Origin: Azorinus chamasolen
Taxonomy: Eukaryota > Mollusca > Bivalvia > Cardiida > Solecurtidae
Assembly (NCBI GenBank): GCA_963576725.1
Contig: OY755241.1
Location: 73,234,999-73,298,998, forward strand
DNA length: 64,000 nt
Reading direction: 5' to 3'
Below, in pieces: positions 32,169-43,698 of the stretch. Position 1 is the first letter of the stretch. Each line of letters starts with the position of its first letter. Made by a program: the position numbers and the translations under genes. Below the pieces are notes generated by a model. It saw nothing but the letters and a program-made list of their open reading frames with translations, was not told the origin of the DNA and searched no databases.

Positions 32169-32814
32169 TTTAGCTTCATAGGGCAATTATGAAATTAAAA
32201 ATTAATTGTCACCAGTTCTCAGAGCGAGAAGGGGTGGGGGAGTAAACTGACAGGAATTACCTGCAGAAACAGATTTACGTTGTGCTCCGTCAGATATAGA
32301 ATGGGAGGACATTTTTGTCCTTTGAGACAGCACGCTGGCGAGAACTGGCTCGCCACCAAAGTTGCCCCGACCACAATAAACTCACAGTGCAGGGCAAGGC
32401 TTCAGAATAACCACAGCAGCCGAGACAAACCAGTTCATGTTACATGGAAGTGCTCGTAGCCGGCCTGAATGACATTTGTCCAACTCACGGCAGTCAATGG
32501 AGAAATAATAATGATATTCCAACACAAACGCACACAAGTCACAAGCACGGAAAAGATTTGAAGAATTTCTTAATAGGCTTTCAATCACTTTTGAGCGAAA
32601 ACATCTATGAATCATTGGGATGGGTTATGGCTAAACTGCATATTCGCAGTATGATATTGGACACTATGTGATATTATATATGTGGTATATATTATATATG
32701 CTATAAAGATATAGCTAAAAGCAGATTTTTTATCCAGTAAAGTATTTTACTATCAAAATGCAGTAGCAGATTGCTCCATTATCCCTTTACCTAATGCATA
32801 TTCAAGAAACGGTG

Positions 32815-33060
32815 ACAAGAGCAGACCTTGATAAGATAGCTCCTAAAGAATCCATCTGATCTGGGTCTACTCTGTTTGCAAAGGTGTGTAAAGGTGTTTC
32901 TATTGATTGATTGAGTTGGGTTTTATGGCACTGCAACAACTGTATAGGTCATATGGCACAGATACAGTAGAAAAGTTGCTGGATACATATCTCATTTACA
33001 TCGAGATAAAAAAAATATGGGATAAGGATCCAGAAACTAAACACCTGCTGGAGAATCAGA
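32815..33060. repeat. Family B hairpin fragment followed by an unclassified dispersed repeat
   Basis: 32818-32888 is a B hairpin (AGAGCAGACCTTGATAAGAT against GATCTGGGTCTACTCTGTTT). 32900-33060 contains GTTGGGTTTTATGGCACTGC and TATAGGTCATATGGCACAGA, a style I associate with molluscan dispersed repeats; I cannot assign a family. Confidence 0.35.
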
Positions 33061-33082
33061 GATTCTATTGTATAATTCATAG

Positions 33083-33331
33083 TTAACCCTTCGCTTGCTG
33101 AATTTTAAAATACAGTCTCCTTTTTTACCCATGCATTGTTGTATAATTACATATATCTTCACTGTGTACAAGTATCTCGCTGTGCAATCACTGCTGTGGA
33201 GTGCACTGGTTGCACAATCAACTTGTAAATAGTGCAGACCCTGATGAGACAGCTCCTATAGGAGCTGTCTCATCTGGGTCTTCACTATTTACAGGTAAGT
33301 ATATTGACGTGAATAGCAAGCGAAGGGTTAA
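33083..33331. mobile_element. MITE family C, complete
   Basis: TTAACCCTTCGCTTGCTGAA and TAGCAAGCGAAGGGTTAA are inverted ends. The hairpin has arms AAATAGTGCAGACCCTGATG around GCTCCTATAGGAGC (33252-33265). The AGACCC-GAT-AGAC string resembles family B arms. The right TTAA (33328-33331) also serves the adjoining family A copy. Confidence 0.9.
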
Positions 33332-33495
33332 CCCATTTCCGCAAAGTTACGCCCTTTGATGCAAATACTCTTTATCACAATGGTTTCAAAACTACAGTTC
33401 TAAAATTTTCCTTTTCTCTAGTGAATGTCCCTCTTCGGTAAGTTTTTTTCAAAAGAGGATGGATGTAAAAATACCCTATAAGGGAATGAGTTAAA
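33328..33495. mobile_element. MITE family A, left hairpin arm deleted, abutting family C
   Basis: Starts at the TTAA that ends the family C copy and finishes with GGGAATGAGTTAA. The left arm and hairpin centre are missing: the body passes from GCCCTTTGATGCAAATACTC straight to TTTATCACAATGGTTTC. Confidence 0.8.
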
Positions 33496-33750
33496 TAACT
33501 ATCTATATTTATCTTTTTCAAAAGCCCATTTCATCAATACTATCGGAATATTGGGTTTTGACCATTTACTCAAAATGTCACCTTTGCACACCTTCTGTCC
33601 TGGATAAATATTTGAGTGTTCATGAGTTATTTTTAAAAATACAATTTATATGCATGATGTCGTTATTTATTTCATGAATATGTATGGAGTAAAGGGTTTA
33701 ATTACTAATGATCATAACAGAATTTTACAAAATTCATCAGCTGTTAATTG

Positions 33751-34001
33751 TCAATACCCTTCCCCTGTTCTATATTAATTCCAACTTTAATAGCTACTGA
33801 ATAGTCTTGGACAAAATACTTATAATGAAATATGGAAGGTGGAACATTGTAGCCATTTTAGAAATTAAAGAAAACTGTTTATCAAATTACATGAGCAAAC
33901 AGGGCAGACACTGACGAGACGACTCCGATAAGAACCATCTGATATGGGTCTACTGTGTTTGCAAATGCATGAAAAAGTGTTTATATAAGGGAAAGGGTTA
34001 T
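33751..34001. mobile_element. MITE family B2
   Basis: TCAATACCCTTCCCCTGTTC body start, hairpin GCAAACAGGGCAGACACTGA around GACTCCGATAAGAACC, and right end GGGAAAGGGTTA. The left TTAA is decayed. A B1 end fragment (TGGAGTAAAGGGTTTA) lies just before, at 33640-33701. Confidence 0.75.
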
Positions 34002-34018
34002 CAAGTCAACTAATCAAA

Positions 34019-34400
34019 ATACAGCAAAACCTTGTAAATTTAAACTTTAAGTGAAGCAAGTGGTTGCTAAATGCAGGGTGAAAGTCATTTAGAAAGCTCA
34101 CAGGAGCTTTCTGTATAATTTTCATCCTGCATTAAGTTTCAACCTGTCTTAACCCTTTACTCCATGAATATTCATGGAAGAAATAATAACATCATGAATA
34201 TTAATTTGATTTATTCTGATAACAGCACACGGGCGCATGAATGTTTGGCCATGACAGAAACATCATAGGCAAATAGAGCAGACCCTGATCAGACAGCTCC
34301 TACAGTAGCCATCCAATCTGGGTCTACTCTGTACAAAGGCGTTGAAAGGCTTACGGAGTAAAGCGTTAAAGACTATCACTAAGTTTTATGATTATATGAA
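34019..34400. mobile_element. MITE family E carrying a nested family B1
   Basis: E left end TACAGCAAAACCTTGTAAAT, core GAAAGCTCACAGGAGCTTTC, and AACCTGTC, then a B1 MITE (34149-34369) bounded by TTAACCCTTTACTCC and AAAGCGTTAA, then AGACTATC. The B1 copy duplicated the TTAA of E's 'CTGTCTTAA' end segment. Confidence 0.7.
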
Positions 34401-34443
34401 CTAAGAAATCAAACACCATGTCACACGCTGTAGGATCAGATAC

Positions 34444-34631
34444 TTAACACATTCCCTCATAGGCTATTTTTAGTTCCTACCTCTGAGTATATTTACCAAA
34501 AAGAGCATGAAAGATTTTTTTTAGAATTGTGTTGTGATAAACAGTGAATCTAATACTATGGAGCAAATGCTCTATTTATCACAATGGTTTACAGAGGCGT
34601 CAAAAGTCATCAATATGAGGGAATGGGTTAA
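34444..34631. mobile_element. MITE family A, reverse orientation
   Basis: TTAACACATTCCC and GGGAATGGGTTAA ends. The hairpin is partly deleted on its left side, while the right arm GGAGCAAATGCTCTATTTAT is intact. Confidence 0.8.
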
Positions 34632-34689
34632 TATTTCATAAGCAAATCATATATGTCCATTGATGAAACATGTTCTTGAATCATTTCTC

Positions 34690-34938
34690 TTCACCCTTTC
34701 ACTGTTCTATATTCATTCCAATTTTAATACCTACTGAATATTCTTTGACAAAGTACTTATAATCAAATATGGAAGGTGGAACATTGTAGCTATTTAAGAA
34801 ACTAAAGAAACAGATCTATCAAATTCCATTAGCAAACAGGACAGACACTGATGAGACGGCTCCTATAAGAACCGTCTGATCTTGGCCTACCTTGTTTGTA
34901 AATGTATGAAAAAGTGTTTATATGAGGGAAAGGGTTAA
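34690..34938. mobile_element. MITE family B2, complete
   Basis: TTCACCCTTTCACTGTTC (left, TTAA mutated to TTCA) and GGGAAAGGGTTAA (right). The hairpin is GCAAACAGGACAGACACTGA around GGCTCCTATAAGAACC. An E-type left end follows at 34960-34997. Confidence 0.8.
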
Positions 34939-35189
34939 CAATTCAACTAATCAAAGCAAAACCTTGTGAGTTCCAAATTTTAGTGAAGCAAGTGGTTCCA
35001 ATCTTATTGAACAGTACAGTCTATTCAGTATGAACACGTACATATTTCTCAGTATCTTTATAAATGTCAAACAGTGCTGATATCGGTCCGAGTCCCATCC
35101 TTATAAATGTCAAACAGTGCTGATCTGGGTCCGAGTCCCATCTTTATTATTGTCAAACAGTGCTGATCTTTGTCCGTGTCCCATCTTTA

Positions 35190-35438
35190 TTAACCCTTCG
35201 CTTGCTGAATTCAAAAATACATTTCTCCTTCTTTACCCATGCCCTATTGTATAATTACATATATCTTCACTGTGTACAAGTATTTCGCTGTGAAATCACT
35301 GCTGTGGAGTGTACTGGTTGCACAATCAATTTGTAAATAGTGCAGACCCTAATGAGACAGCTCCTGCAGGAGCTGTCTCATCTGGGTCTTCACTATTTAC
35401 AGGTACGTATATTGACGTGAATAGCAAGCGAAAGGTTA
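35190..35438. mobile_element. MITE family C, copy 2
   Basis: TTAACCCTTCGCTTGCTGAA to AGCAAGCGAAAGGTTAA. The hairpin centre is GCTCCTGCAGGAGC, with arms AAATAGTGCAGACCCTAATG. Confidence 0.9.
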
Positions 35439-35603
35439 ATGTCAAACAGTGCTGATCTGTGTGTGAGTCTGCTAAATAACACAATTTCCATATCCAAGGG
35501 GTCATTGCTCATATCTTTATTAATGTCAAACTGCTGATCTGGGTCCGAATCCCATCTTTATTATTGTCAAACAGTGCTGATCTTTGTCCGTGTCCCATCT
35601 TTA

Positions 35604-35853
35604 TTAACCCTTCGCTTGCTGAATTCAAAAATACATTTCTCCTTCTTTACCCATGCCCTATTGTATAATTACATATATCTTCACTGTGTACAAGTATTTC
35701 GCTGTGAAATCACTGCTGTGGAGCGTACTGGTTGCACAATCAATTTGTAAATAGTGCAGACCCTGATGAGACAGCTCCTGCAGGAGCTGTCCCATCTGGG
35801 TCTTCACTATTTACAGGTACGTATATTGACGTGAATAGCAAGCGAAGGGTTAA
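35604..35853. mobile_element. MITE family C, copy 3
   Basis: Same flanks as copy 2, showing that it arose by segmental duplication and not by a new insertion. The centre is GCTCCTGCAGGAGC. Confidence 0.9.
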
Positions 35854-36079
35854 TGTCAAACAGTGCTGATCTGGGTGTGAGTCTGCCAAATAACACAATT
35901 TCCATATCCAGGGGTCATTGCTCATACTGTATCTGTGTTCTCCTGTAAAAAAAAATCTTGTGTACCATTATTAAATTTCAGCTAATAAAATTTCAGCCAA
36001 TGAATATCAATGATGTCATTATTTCTTAATGGATATTCATGGAATAGAAGGGGTGTATTGCAAATAATAGACATATCAT

Positions 36080-36391
36080 TTCTCCACCATTTTCTCTGTA
36101 TCGTCTATCAAGAATATTCTTTAGAGAGGTCACAATACTCTGCTGTATATAAAGTAATGATATGCCAAAAGGTCTCGTCTACTTAACCCTTTCCTCCATA
36201 AATACGCCTCTGTAAAAGTCACTTTAAGAAACCATTGTGATAAATAGAGCATATGCTCATTTTGGATCAAATGCTCCATTTATCACAATGGTTTCAAACT
36301 ACAAAATTCACAAATTTACCTTTTCTCTAATTAATGCTCCTTTTCGGTAGATTTATTCAAAGTGGTTGGATCTAAAAATGAAATGGGTTAA
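36080..36391. mobile_element. Hairpin fragment plus MITE family A (36183-36391)
   Basis: 36080-36150 is a decayed TGTGACCACTC-type hairpin. The A copy has TTAACCCTTTCC at 36183 and AAATGGGTTAA ending at 36391, with hairpin arms GAAACCATTGTGATAAATAG around a decayed centre. 36400-37170 has only a B half-arm at 36850. Confidence 0.75.
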
Positions 36392-37171
36392 CCCTTACAA
36401 TGGGAGACACCAGTCACTAATGCTTGGTTTGGTTTTATCAGGTTTTAAAGATTAATAAAACAGTCCGTTTCAATCTTGATTAAATTATACAGCAATAACT
36501 TTACCTTAACAGATATTAAACTGACTGACTGCATCATCTCAATTCAAATCCACCTAAGAATCCTCATTGCCTTGGAAGATCATGTCAGTTACATCTCTGG
36601 TGAGGAAATGCTTAAAAAAGAACAATAAATGTTAAGTGTCCTTAGAAAGCCGGGCCTGTTGTAATAAAGCAATTACAAATCAGATGCTTGAGAATGAATA
36701 CAATGATTTCAAAAGCATAACTTATAACTGACCCATCCTCAGTCATACCAGAGTAGATACAGATCCTGATGATAGGACAAGTACAGTCTCATTTTGTTGC
36801 GACACTGTAAGCAGAGGTCATCACAACTTCTCCCGCTTTTTCATTCATTTGCAAACAGAGTAGACCCAGATTAGACAACTCTAAATACAGTCTCTGTTGC
36901 AGCCAACACATCCTATGTTCATTTTGCCTTTATCAAATTCAGGCATGAATACTCATCACAAAAAGGGTTAACACAGTAGAATTTTGTATCTGGGTATACA
37001 CGGCTTGCTTCAAACTCCCTTGTCACTACGTATCTCTTCAGCGTAGCGATTAGGGGAGATAACTGAGTTGGAGGTTAGGCTTGCTTACATGTACTACAAG
37101 GTACCATTCTCTCATGGGAAAAAAAACTATAATGACTAAGATAAAGCAAGAATTCTATGTCAGTGGTTGTT

Positions 37172-37402
37172 TTAACCCTTTCCTCCATAGATATGACTTT
37201 CTATGCCTCCATAAAAGTCACCTGTTGAAACCATTGTGATAAATTGAGCATTTGCTCCTATAGGAGCAAATGCTCTATTTATCACAATGGTTTTAAACTA
37301 CAAAATTCTAACATTTTCCTTCTCTCTATAGTTAATGCTCCTTTTGGGTAGATTTTCACACAAAGTGGTTGTATCTAAAAATCCTATGAGGTAATGGGTT
37401 AA
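37172..37402. mobile_element. MITE family A, complete with near-perfect hairpin
   Basis: TTAACCCTTTCCTCC to GGTAATGGGTTAA. Hairpin arms GAAACCATTGTGATAAATTG around GCTCCTATAGGAGC (37254-37267). Confidence 0.9.
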
Positions 37403-37417
37403 TCCTATCCAAGATAG

Positions 37418-37590
37418 AGAGGCATTTTCATGTATTTGCAAACAGAGTAGACCCAGATCAGATGGCTCCTGTGGGAGCCATCTGATCAGGGTCTGCTCTG
37501 TTTGCTTTGATTCTCCCATGGCCAAAATATCCATAGATATACAGCTAATAAATATTCATGATGTTATTATTTCTTACATAATATTCATTA
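37418..37590. mobile_element. MITE family B1, reverse, no clear termini
   Basis: Hairpin GCAAACAGAGTAGACCCAGA around GGCTCCTGTGGGAGCC, followed by the B1 body (CTCCCATGGCC, AATATTCATGATGTTATTAT). Confidence 0.65.
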
Positions 37591-37859
37591 GATAAATAGA
37601 AAACGTCAACATCGTCATCTTCATTGCCCAGACACTAGGCACTTCACTCAGATGTCCAGTATGTTGACCCTTTGTAACTAGAGTAGACCATCATAATGGC
37701 AGAATAATGAACAGTCATTTTAGAAACTGTAGAATGCTGAATCAGATCTTTATATTTCACGGGCAATCAAAGCAGGTCCTGATCAGACGGCTCCTACAGA
37801 CACTGTTTGATCTGGGTCTACTTATCTGCAAAGGTGAATGTACATGCATGAAGAAAAGG

Positions 37860-38082
37860 TTAACTCATTCTCTCATAGGATTTTTTAAACCCAGTCTCTT
37901 TGAATAAATCTACTGTAAAGTAGCATTTACCAGAAACAAAATATGTATGTATGTAGTTTTAAAACCATTGCAAGAAATAGAGTATTTGCTCTTACGGAAT
38001 AAATGCTCTATTTGTCAAAATGGTTTCTAAAAGTGACTTTTGCAGGGGCCTCAAAATGCGTCAATATGAGGGAATGGGTTAA
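37860..38082. mobile_element. MITE family A, reverse, diverged
   Basis: TTAACTCATTCTC and GGGAATGGGTTAA ends. The hairpin is decayed around TTGCTCTTACGGAATAAATG. A B hairpin fragment lies just before, at 37757-37835. Confidence 0.8.
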
Positions 38083-38189
38083 ATACCCTAAATACCCAAA
38101 CTATTCAAACACCCAATCTCCTCTCTCCACTAGTTTGAAGAGATGAATAATTCACTTCAGCCCAATTTCTATAGCTTAAAATTAGTCTT

Positions 38190-38930
38190 ACATTGTAACA
38201 AACAGTGAAAACCCTGAAAGACGAACTCTCAAGAGAAGTTTGATCTAGGTCTGCACTATTTGCTTGTCTGAAAATATTTACATCATGATGGCTACAGTTA
38301 GTGATTTACCTTTTGTATCTTATGGAGCTGCTGCATTCACTTGCAATTTCAAAGCCCTCCGTGGTGGACACTTGTGGGAGGGTTGGTGGATTGAGCGAAT
38401 ACTTCAATCACTGTTAGCGGCACCATAACATCATAATGTTGGCATATGGTAGCATGACATTGACCACTTCAGTTAATCCTCAGGCTGAATGCTGAACTTA
38501 CAATGTGGAATGATTGGTCCAGCAGTGTTCAACAGTAGGAGCAATTAAGTGTGAAAGGATCAGAGTTGCTTAAGGATTTTGAAAGACAAGCAGTGCAGAG
38601 CGTGATTAGAGGGATCCTCCAGGAACCTTCTGATCTGGATCTGAACTATTTGCAAATGACAGTCAACTCATTTCCTGAATTTAAAGGGTTAAATATTGAA
38701 TAGCAGACTGGTGCTAATCAGACTTATCTGCCCATGAGGGCCGAGAAAACAAACAGGGCTACCCTGTATATGGACTCCAGGCCTCAAATGATAATATGTA
38801 CTAGAGGATCTTGAACAACAAACAGTACAGATCCTGATCAGATAGCTCCTACAGAAGTCCTCTGATCAAAGTCTACATGTTTGCATTATGCAAATTAACT
38901 CGTTCTCGACAGTCAAGGGGAAAAAACCCT
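38190..38930. repeat. Several decayed B-like hairpins
   Basis: Hairpin-like pairs occur at 38198-38272 (AACAGTGAAAACCCTGAAAG), 38588-38655 and 38817-38885, each with a GATCAGATAGCTCCTAC-like centre. No termini and no gene. Confidence 0.4.
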
Positions 38931-39043
38931 CTTAGACACCTCTTATGACCATGCAAGGGTATGGCAGGGGATTCAACTCTCATGTCCATTCAAGCAAGCC
39001 TAGAAACCACGTTGAGCTACAAACGACTGTAATGATTTAAATA

Positions 39044-39260
39044 TTAACTCATTCCCTCCTAGACTATTTTTGGAATCAATCTCGTTGAATAGATCGACCA
39101 AAAAGCAGCATTTACTAGAGTTTTCTCTAGAATTGTGTTATTTTGAAACCATTGTGATAAACATTATGATAAACAGAGCATTTGCTCCTATGGTCTCACT
39201 ATGGTTTCAACAAATGACTTTTACAGGAGTCAGAAGGCATCAGTAGGAGGGAATGGGTTT
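39044..39260. mobile_element. MITE family A, reverse
   Basis: TTAACTCATTCCC start and GGGAATGGGTTT end. The right hairpin arm is truncated after GCATTTGCTCCTATGG. Confidence 0.75.
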
Positions 39261-39293
39261 CCTGCTATTCGGCTTTTTAAATATAATGCCCGA

Positions 39294-39521
39294 TTAACCC
39301 ATTTGTGCCCACGATTCCATATATGGGATAAAGGCAAACAGTATGGACTCTGACCAGACACCGCATAATTCGGCGTCTGATCAGAGTATACACTGTTTGC
39401 TGATATGAATTTCAATAAAAAACAGAACGAGAATGAAAATTTAGACCAGGCATCCCTTAGACAAAAATGGACTAATCCAATGTATAAACATGGGAGAATC
39501 AACTGGACGCAAATGGGTTAA
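39294..39521. mobile_element. MITE family D, complete
   Basis: TTAACCCATTTGTGCCCACG and GGACGCAAATGGGTTAA ends. The hairpin is GCAAACAGTATGGACTCTGA against TCAGAGTATACACTGTTTGC, with centre GCATAATTCGGC. Confidence 0.8.
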
Positions 39522-39677
39522 ATGTGGATCTAGTACAGTTTTGGCTAATTCCGATTTAATAAAGCTTTTGAGAAATTATTGACGGTTGTGAAACAGCATG
39601 GGTCTTGATGAGAAGCCAACCCGCTTGGCATCTAACCTGGATCCAAGCTTTTTGCAAATGCAGGCCAGGTCACATGT

Positions 39678-39883
39678 ACAATAAAACCCATCTAAACCGG
39701 AATTCTAGTAGAGAAGAAATTAGATACCTTTAGGCAGGTGGTTGCTTAATACAGGATGAAAGCCGTGTAGAAAGCTCAGAGAGGAGCTTTCTGCATGACT
39801 TTCACCCAACTTTAAGCTCCCATCTGTCTCCATGACTGATATTTATTCTTAATTAAATTTCCGGTTTATAGGGGTTTACTGTA
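39678..39883. mobile_element. MITE family E, complete
   Basis: TIRs TACAATAAAACCCATCTAAA and, in reverse complement, TACAGTAAACCCCTATAAAC. The core is GCAGGTGGTTGCTTAATACA with centre GCTCAGAGAGGAGC. A separate decayed hairpin with GGATCC-AAGC motifs precedes it at 39590-39660. Confidence 0.8.
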
Positions 39884-40099
39884 GTGGGATAGAGGTAAGA
39901 CCAATTTTGACATATTAACCATTTACCTAATTAATATTTTTGGAAGAGATAATGTATGAATAATAATAAGCTAAATGTATATGCTTACAATAGCACATGA
40001 ACAAATTTCGGCCATGACAGAAACTGAAGATTTCCCACAAGAAAATAGAAAATCCTGTTTGAGCCATCTGATCTGGGTTTTCTCTGTTTGGGAAGGATT

Positions 40100-40300
40100 T
40101 AAGTTACCCTTTCCCTGTTCTATGTTTATTCTGAATTTCGATACATACTGAATATTCATGGACAAAATAGTTAATGAAACATGGAAGATGGATCATTGTA
40201 GCCATTTTAGAAAAATATCTTTCAATTTCCATTAGCAAACAGAGCAGATCCTGATCAGATGGCTCCGAAGCTAGTAACATGATTCTGCAAACACCTGTCA
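40100..40300. mobile_element. MITE family B2, right half lost
   Basis: TACCCTTTCCCTGTTCTATG start, body TTCATGGACAAAATAGTTAA, then the left hairpin arm GCAAACAGAGCAGATCCTGA up to GGCTCCG, where it breaks. Confidence 0.6.
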
Positions 40301-40308
40301 ACAGAAAC

Positions 40309-40575
40309 TCAACTAGATTTAAAGCCATAGAAGTTTCTACGCTTTATATTCAAAGTTTTGCCCACATCCCTGTATAACCTTAAACATTTACACAGTAATC
40401 TTGAAACCGGCAGGTATCCTATTCCAACATGGAACATCCAACCCTTGAAACTTGCATGGGCCTGGAGTAAATTCTTAGCAACTGTCAAGTGACATGAAGA
40501 AAACAATTCTCCATCATTGGCCTCCGCGATTTCATGGTGAATACAAGAAGAATGGTGGAGGATTTTCATTTCCAA
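40309..40575 (-). other. Unassigned 88-codon open frame
   Basis: An open frame outside the recognised repeats; its composition is protein-like, with the segment HHEIAEANDGELFSSCHL. An AG acceptor-like site precedes the first Met, but no donor or matching neighbour was found. It may be an exon, a relic or chance. 40580-41590 shows no other gene. Confidence 0.15.
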
Positions 40576-41599
40576 ATTCTAAACAATGGATTTGTTCCTT
40601 GGTTAAGTATGATTTATATTGACATTGAAATAATGTATCCGTAAAAATACCTTTTAAATAAAAAACAGACTGCTGCATTTTGAAAATGTCAAAGCTGCAA
40701 ATGGCTCAAAAAATTAGAAATAAATAGAGTGGGCAAAAAAAAGGAATTTAGAATATGTATATTAAGTTAAGTATAAGTTAAAAGTGATAATGTTATGATT
40801 ATGTTAAGTCAGTATAAACCGTGTGTGTTAAACAAGTGCTGTGTTAAAAGGAGTATACATATTCTAATATCCTTCCAAATGATAAAAGGGTTTTAAAAAA
40901 GGTTTCAGCCAGCAAAATGCATTTAAAATAATGTAAAGATGCAGCCACTGTAACTTTGAGCATCAATGTCATGATGATAAGCATCATCAATGCCATGATG
41001 ATAAGCATCATCACACTGTTAACAGAAAAAATATGTTTCTTCAAATTAGTTATCTGGAAAAATGAAAATGAAAATCACCAATGCGTTCTTATCCCTACCA
41101 AGATATCATGGAGACCTTTGTTGGCCAATTGTTTTATTCAGGTAACTTGTCATTGGCTTAAAATTCAATTTAAACACGTGAATTTTTCATGAATTGCATA
41201 CCCCATGATGGAAAAAGGACACTTACAGATTTCAACATTATTGCATAACTAATTAAGGTTGTAGAAAATCTGAAGCACATTTCTATGTCAAAGTACAGAC
41301 TGAAAGAAAACAGTTTACCAACATGAGAGAAATTAATAACCCATAAGTGAATCGTCAGAGATTTGCCAGGCTTCTATAGCTTTACCCCTAATTGATCTAT
41401 TGTTGTGTGGGTTTGCAGAATTGTGTTTTTGACATCTGCCCATGGACCTGTCAAAATTGGTGTTCATATTTAAACCATTTACAGTCATGCACAACTCAAT
41501 GTGGTTCTACAGAACCCGTCTGATCGAGGTTTGCATTGTTTGTCATTCAAAATCCCCTAGCAAATGACTAATCATTTCATACCTCATGGACCCAATTTT

Positions 41600-41728
41600 T
41601 AACACTTTACTCCATAAATACGCCTTTCTACATCTTTGCAAACAGAGTAGACCCAGATCAGACGGCTCCAATAGGAGCCGTCTGATCAGAGTCTGCTGTT
41701 TGCTATGATAATTCAGCATTCAAAGAGT
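41600..41728. mobile_element. MITE family B, cut by the mariner element
   Basis: TAACACTTTACTCCATAAATA, then the hairpin GCAAACAGAGTAGACCCAGA around GGCTCCAATAGGAGCC and CAGAGTCTGCTGTTTGC. The copy ends at the TA where the mariner element begins. Confidence 0.7.
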
Positions 41729-41730
41729 TA

Positions 41731-43073
41731 CGAGGGTCGTGCAAAAAGTTCTGTCATTGGGTTCGGATTTCTTAAGTGATACATGTACGTGTAATTAAAA
41801 CATTTTATTACAAACCTTCGAAGTATTCCCCCTTTACCGAAACACATTTTATAACCTTTTTACCCAGTCCCGAAAAGCGAAAAAATAGTCTTCTTTGGGT
41901 GTCTGTTGGAGACACTGATAGATAGCGCTGCCAAGAGAACTTCTGGACTTATATTTCTTTCCAGAAAACAGTTTCTTCAGTCTAGGAAATAAGAAAAAGT
42001 CACAGGAACTCAGGTCAGGTGAATAAGGTGGATGGTTTACAACTTTCACATTTTCAGAAGCCAGAAAAGACTCAACAGCCTTGCACTTGTGAGAGGAGGC
42101 GTTATCATGTATAAGATGGACACCTGCCCACCCTTGCTTGAACGTTTCTTATTGTAAAAATATTTGACGTTCTCTAGTACAGAGCTCTTGTACAATCATC
42201 CAGTGACTGTATGCCCAGATGGGCAAGGCACTTGAACGGCTGGCCCACTCAAATTAAAGAATATTGCGTACAATATCTTTTTTGAACTTATGGTTCTCTT
42301 GGCAATACATGGGCATTTCTGATCTTTTCGCTTCGATTGCTTATTATTAGCCCTTCTCTGTGGCTCGAACATGTGCACCCAGGTTTCGTCACCTGTAAGC
42401 AAGTTAGAAATATTCGACTATCACAACCTTTGTATGTTTTCAAAAGTTCCCGGGCACATTTAAGGCGTTGTTTCTTTTGTTTGTCAGTGAGCAAATGATG
42501 TACCCACCGAGAGCAAACCTTTCTCAGGTCCAAACGCTTTTTCAGAATTGTTTGCACACTGCCTTCTGATATGCCAGTACAACTAGCTATATCTTTCACA
42601 GACAATCGCGCATCCTGCTCGACCACAACCTTTACAGCAGCGATGTTTGCCTTACTAAAAGAGGTTCTAGGTCTACCAGGACGGGTGTCATCTTCAACAG
42701 ATATTTTCCCAACTTTAAAAACATTGACCTAACTAAAAACTGTGCGTTCTGAAGTGGCATTAGGTCCATATATACATGTACCACACAATTCTTCAAACAT
42801 GTTCTTTAAATCTATATCAAGCCTAATGCGACATTTGATATAACTACGAATTTCAGCCTTTTCGTCCATTTTACATTGAGACACGTAATTTGGTCAGTGT
42901 ATATTACTGCATGTATTTCAATTTGAAATAACTCTGTCATTTGTAAAACAAATTGCACGAAATAAACCGTTAGATAGTGAACACACTATTCAGGTGCAGT
43001 GAAGCGTTTTAAAATATACATGGTTTAAAACTACGGAAATCCGTTAGTGACAGAACTTTTTGCAGGACCCTCG
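41731..43073 (-). mobile_element. Mariner transposon, 1343 bp, with TIRs and TA duplication
   Basis: The left end CGAGGGTCGTGCAAAAAGTT and the reverse complement of the right end, CGAGGGTCCTGCAAAAAGTT, differ at one of 20 positions and continue to TCTGTCA. TA flanks both ends (41729-41730 and 43074-43075). Length and termini fit Tc1/mariner superfamily elements. Confidence 0.93.
41849..42869 (-). pseudogene. Mariner transposase, inactivated
   Basis: It begins at an ATG at 42869 (MDEKAEI). A nonsense TAG lies near 42730, where relatives usually have Trp in the VFSW-V context. Then come HTH sequence (SVKDIASCTGISEGSV), WVHHLLTD, the first catalytic Asp in TGDETW (42388-42390), the second in HDNASSHK (about 42104-42106) and the third in SPDLSSCDFF. 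Thirty-four residues separate the second and third Asp, the DD34D signature. Two frameshifts divide the sequence (between about 42290 and 42400, and near 42060-42190). The length, near 340 codons, is normal for the family. Confidence 0.9.
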
Positions 43074-43139
43074 TAGCCTTGACTAAAGTGGTGAATGTGT
43101 ATGTGTGAATGAATATACGCTAGTCTCGTAGCTCATCAG

Positions 43140-43435
43140 TACAGGCCAGCTCAAGGTCCGACGTCAGTAAAACACTACTACACCATAGCTCTCCTCGATT
43201 GACATTCCCAAGGCCTTACACAAGTTTAAGGTAGTTGCACCATAGCTCTCATCGACTAACATTGCCAAAATTCATTACCAGTACAGACCAGCTGCATCAT
43301 AGCTCTCCTCGGCTGAAATGTGTGTTCCGTAAACAGTATAGACCAGCTGCACCAAAAGCTCTCCTTGACCGAAATTTCCGTGGTTCTTTCATTAGTAAGG
43401 ACCTGTTGCATCATAGCTCTCTAACATTTGAAAGG
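43140..43435. repeat. Diverged tandem repeat, about 65 bp, 4-5 copies
   Basis: Units share CAGCTGCACCATAGCTCTCC and a following CTGACATTCC-like block. The open plus-strand frame across it is a by-product. Confidence 0.6.
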
Positions 43436-43511
43436 TCGGTCATCGATGTCTCATATTTGTTGTTGGCACCTAAAAGAAAATTGAATGCAGTTACAGCTTA
43501 TTGCCCAATAC

Positions 43512-43698
43512 ATGTACAGTAATAATACTCTTGTAAACCGGAAGTCTAATAGAGAAGAGTTTAGATATTTTTAGGCAGGTGGATTCTTAATGCAGCAGCT
43601 TTCTGCATAAATTTCATCCTGCATTATACTACCACCTGTCTCAAAAACCAAAAAATATACTAAATTGAATGCCAAGTTTAGAGAGGTTTTACTGTAAA
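43512..43698. mobile_element. MITE family E, core partly deleted
   Basis: TACAGTAATAATACTCTTGT and AGAGAGGTTTTACTGTA ends. The core keeps GGCAGGTGGATTCTTAATGC and CATCCTGCATTATACTACCA but lacks the left half of the hairpin tip. 43700-44250 holds only a B arm fragment near 44085. Confidence 0.75.

Larger units (their letters stand above)
35060..35900. repeat. Tandem duplication (about 414 bp) that includes a family C MITE
   Basis: GTCAAACAGTGCTGATCTTT and the following sequence, including a whole C element, occur at 35151 and 35566. Smaller tandem units of TGTCAAACAGTGCTGATCTG with CCCATCTTTATTA run over 35067-35190. The two C copies differ by only a few bases. Confidence 0.8.
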
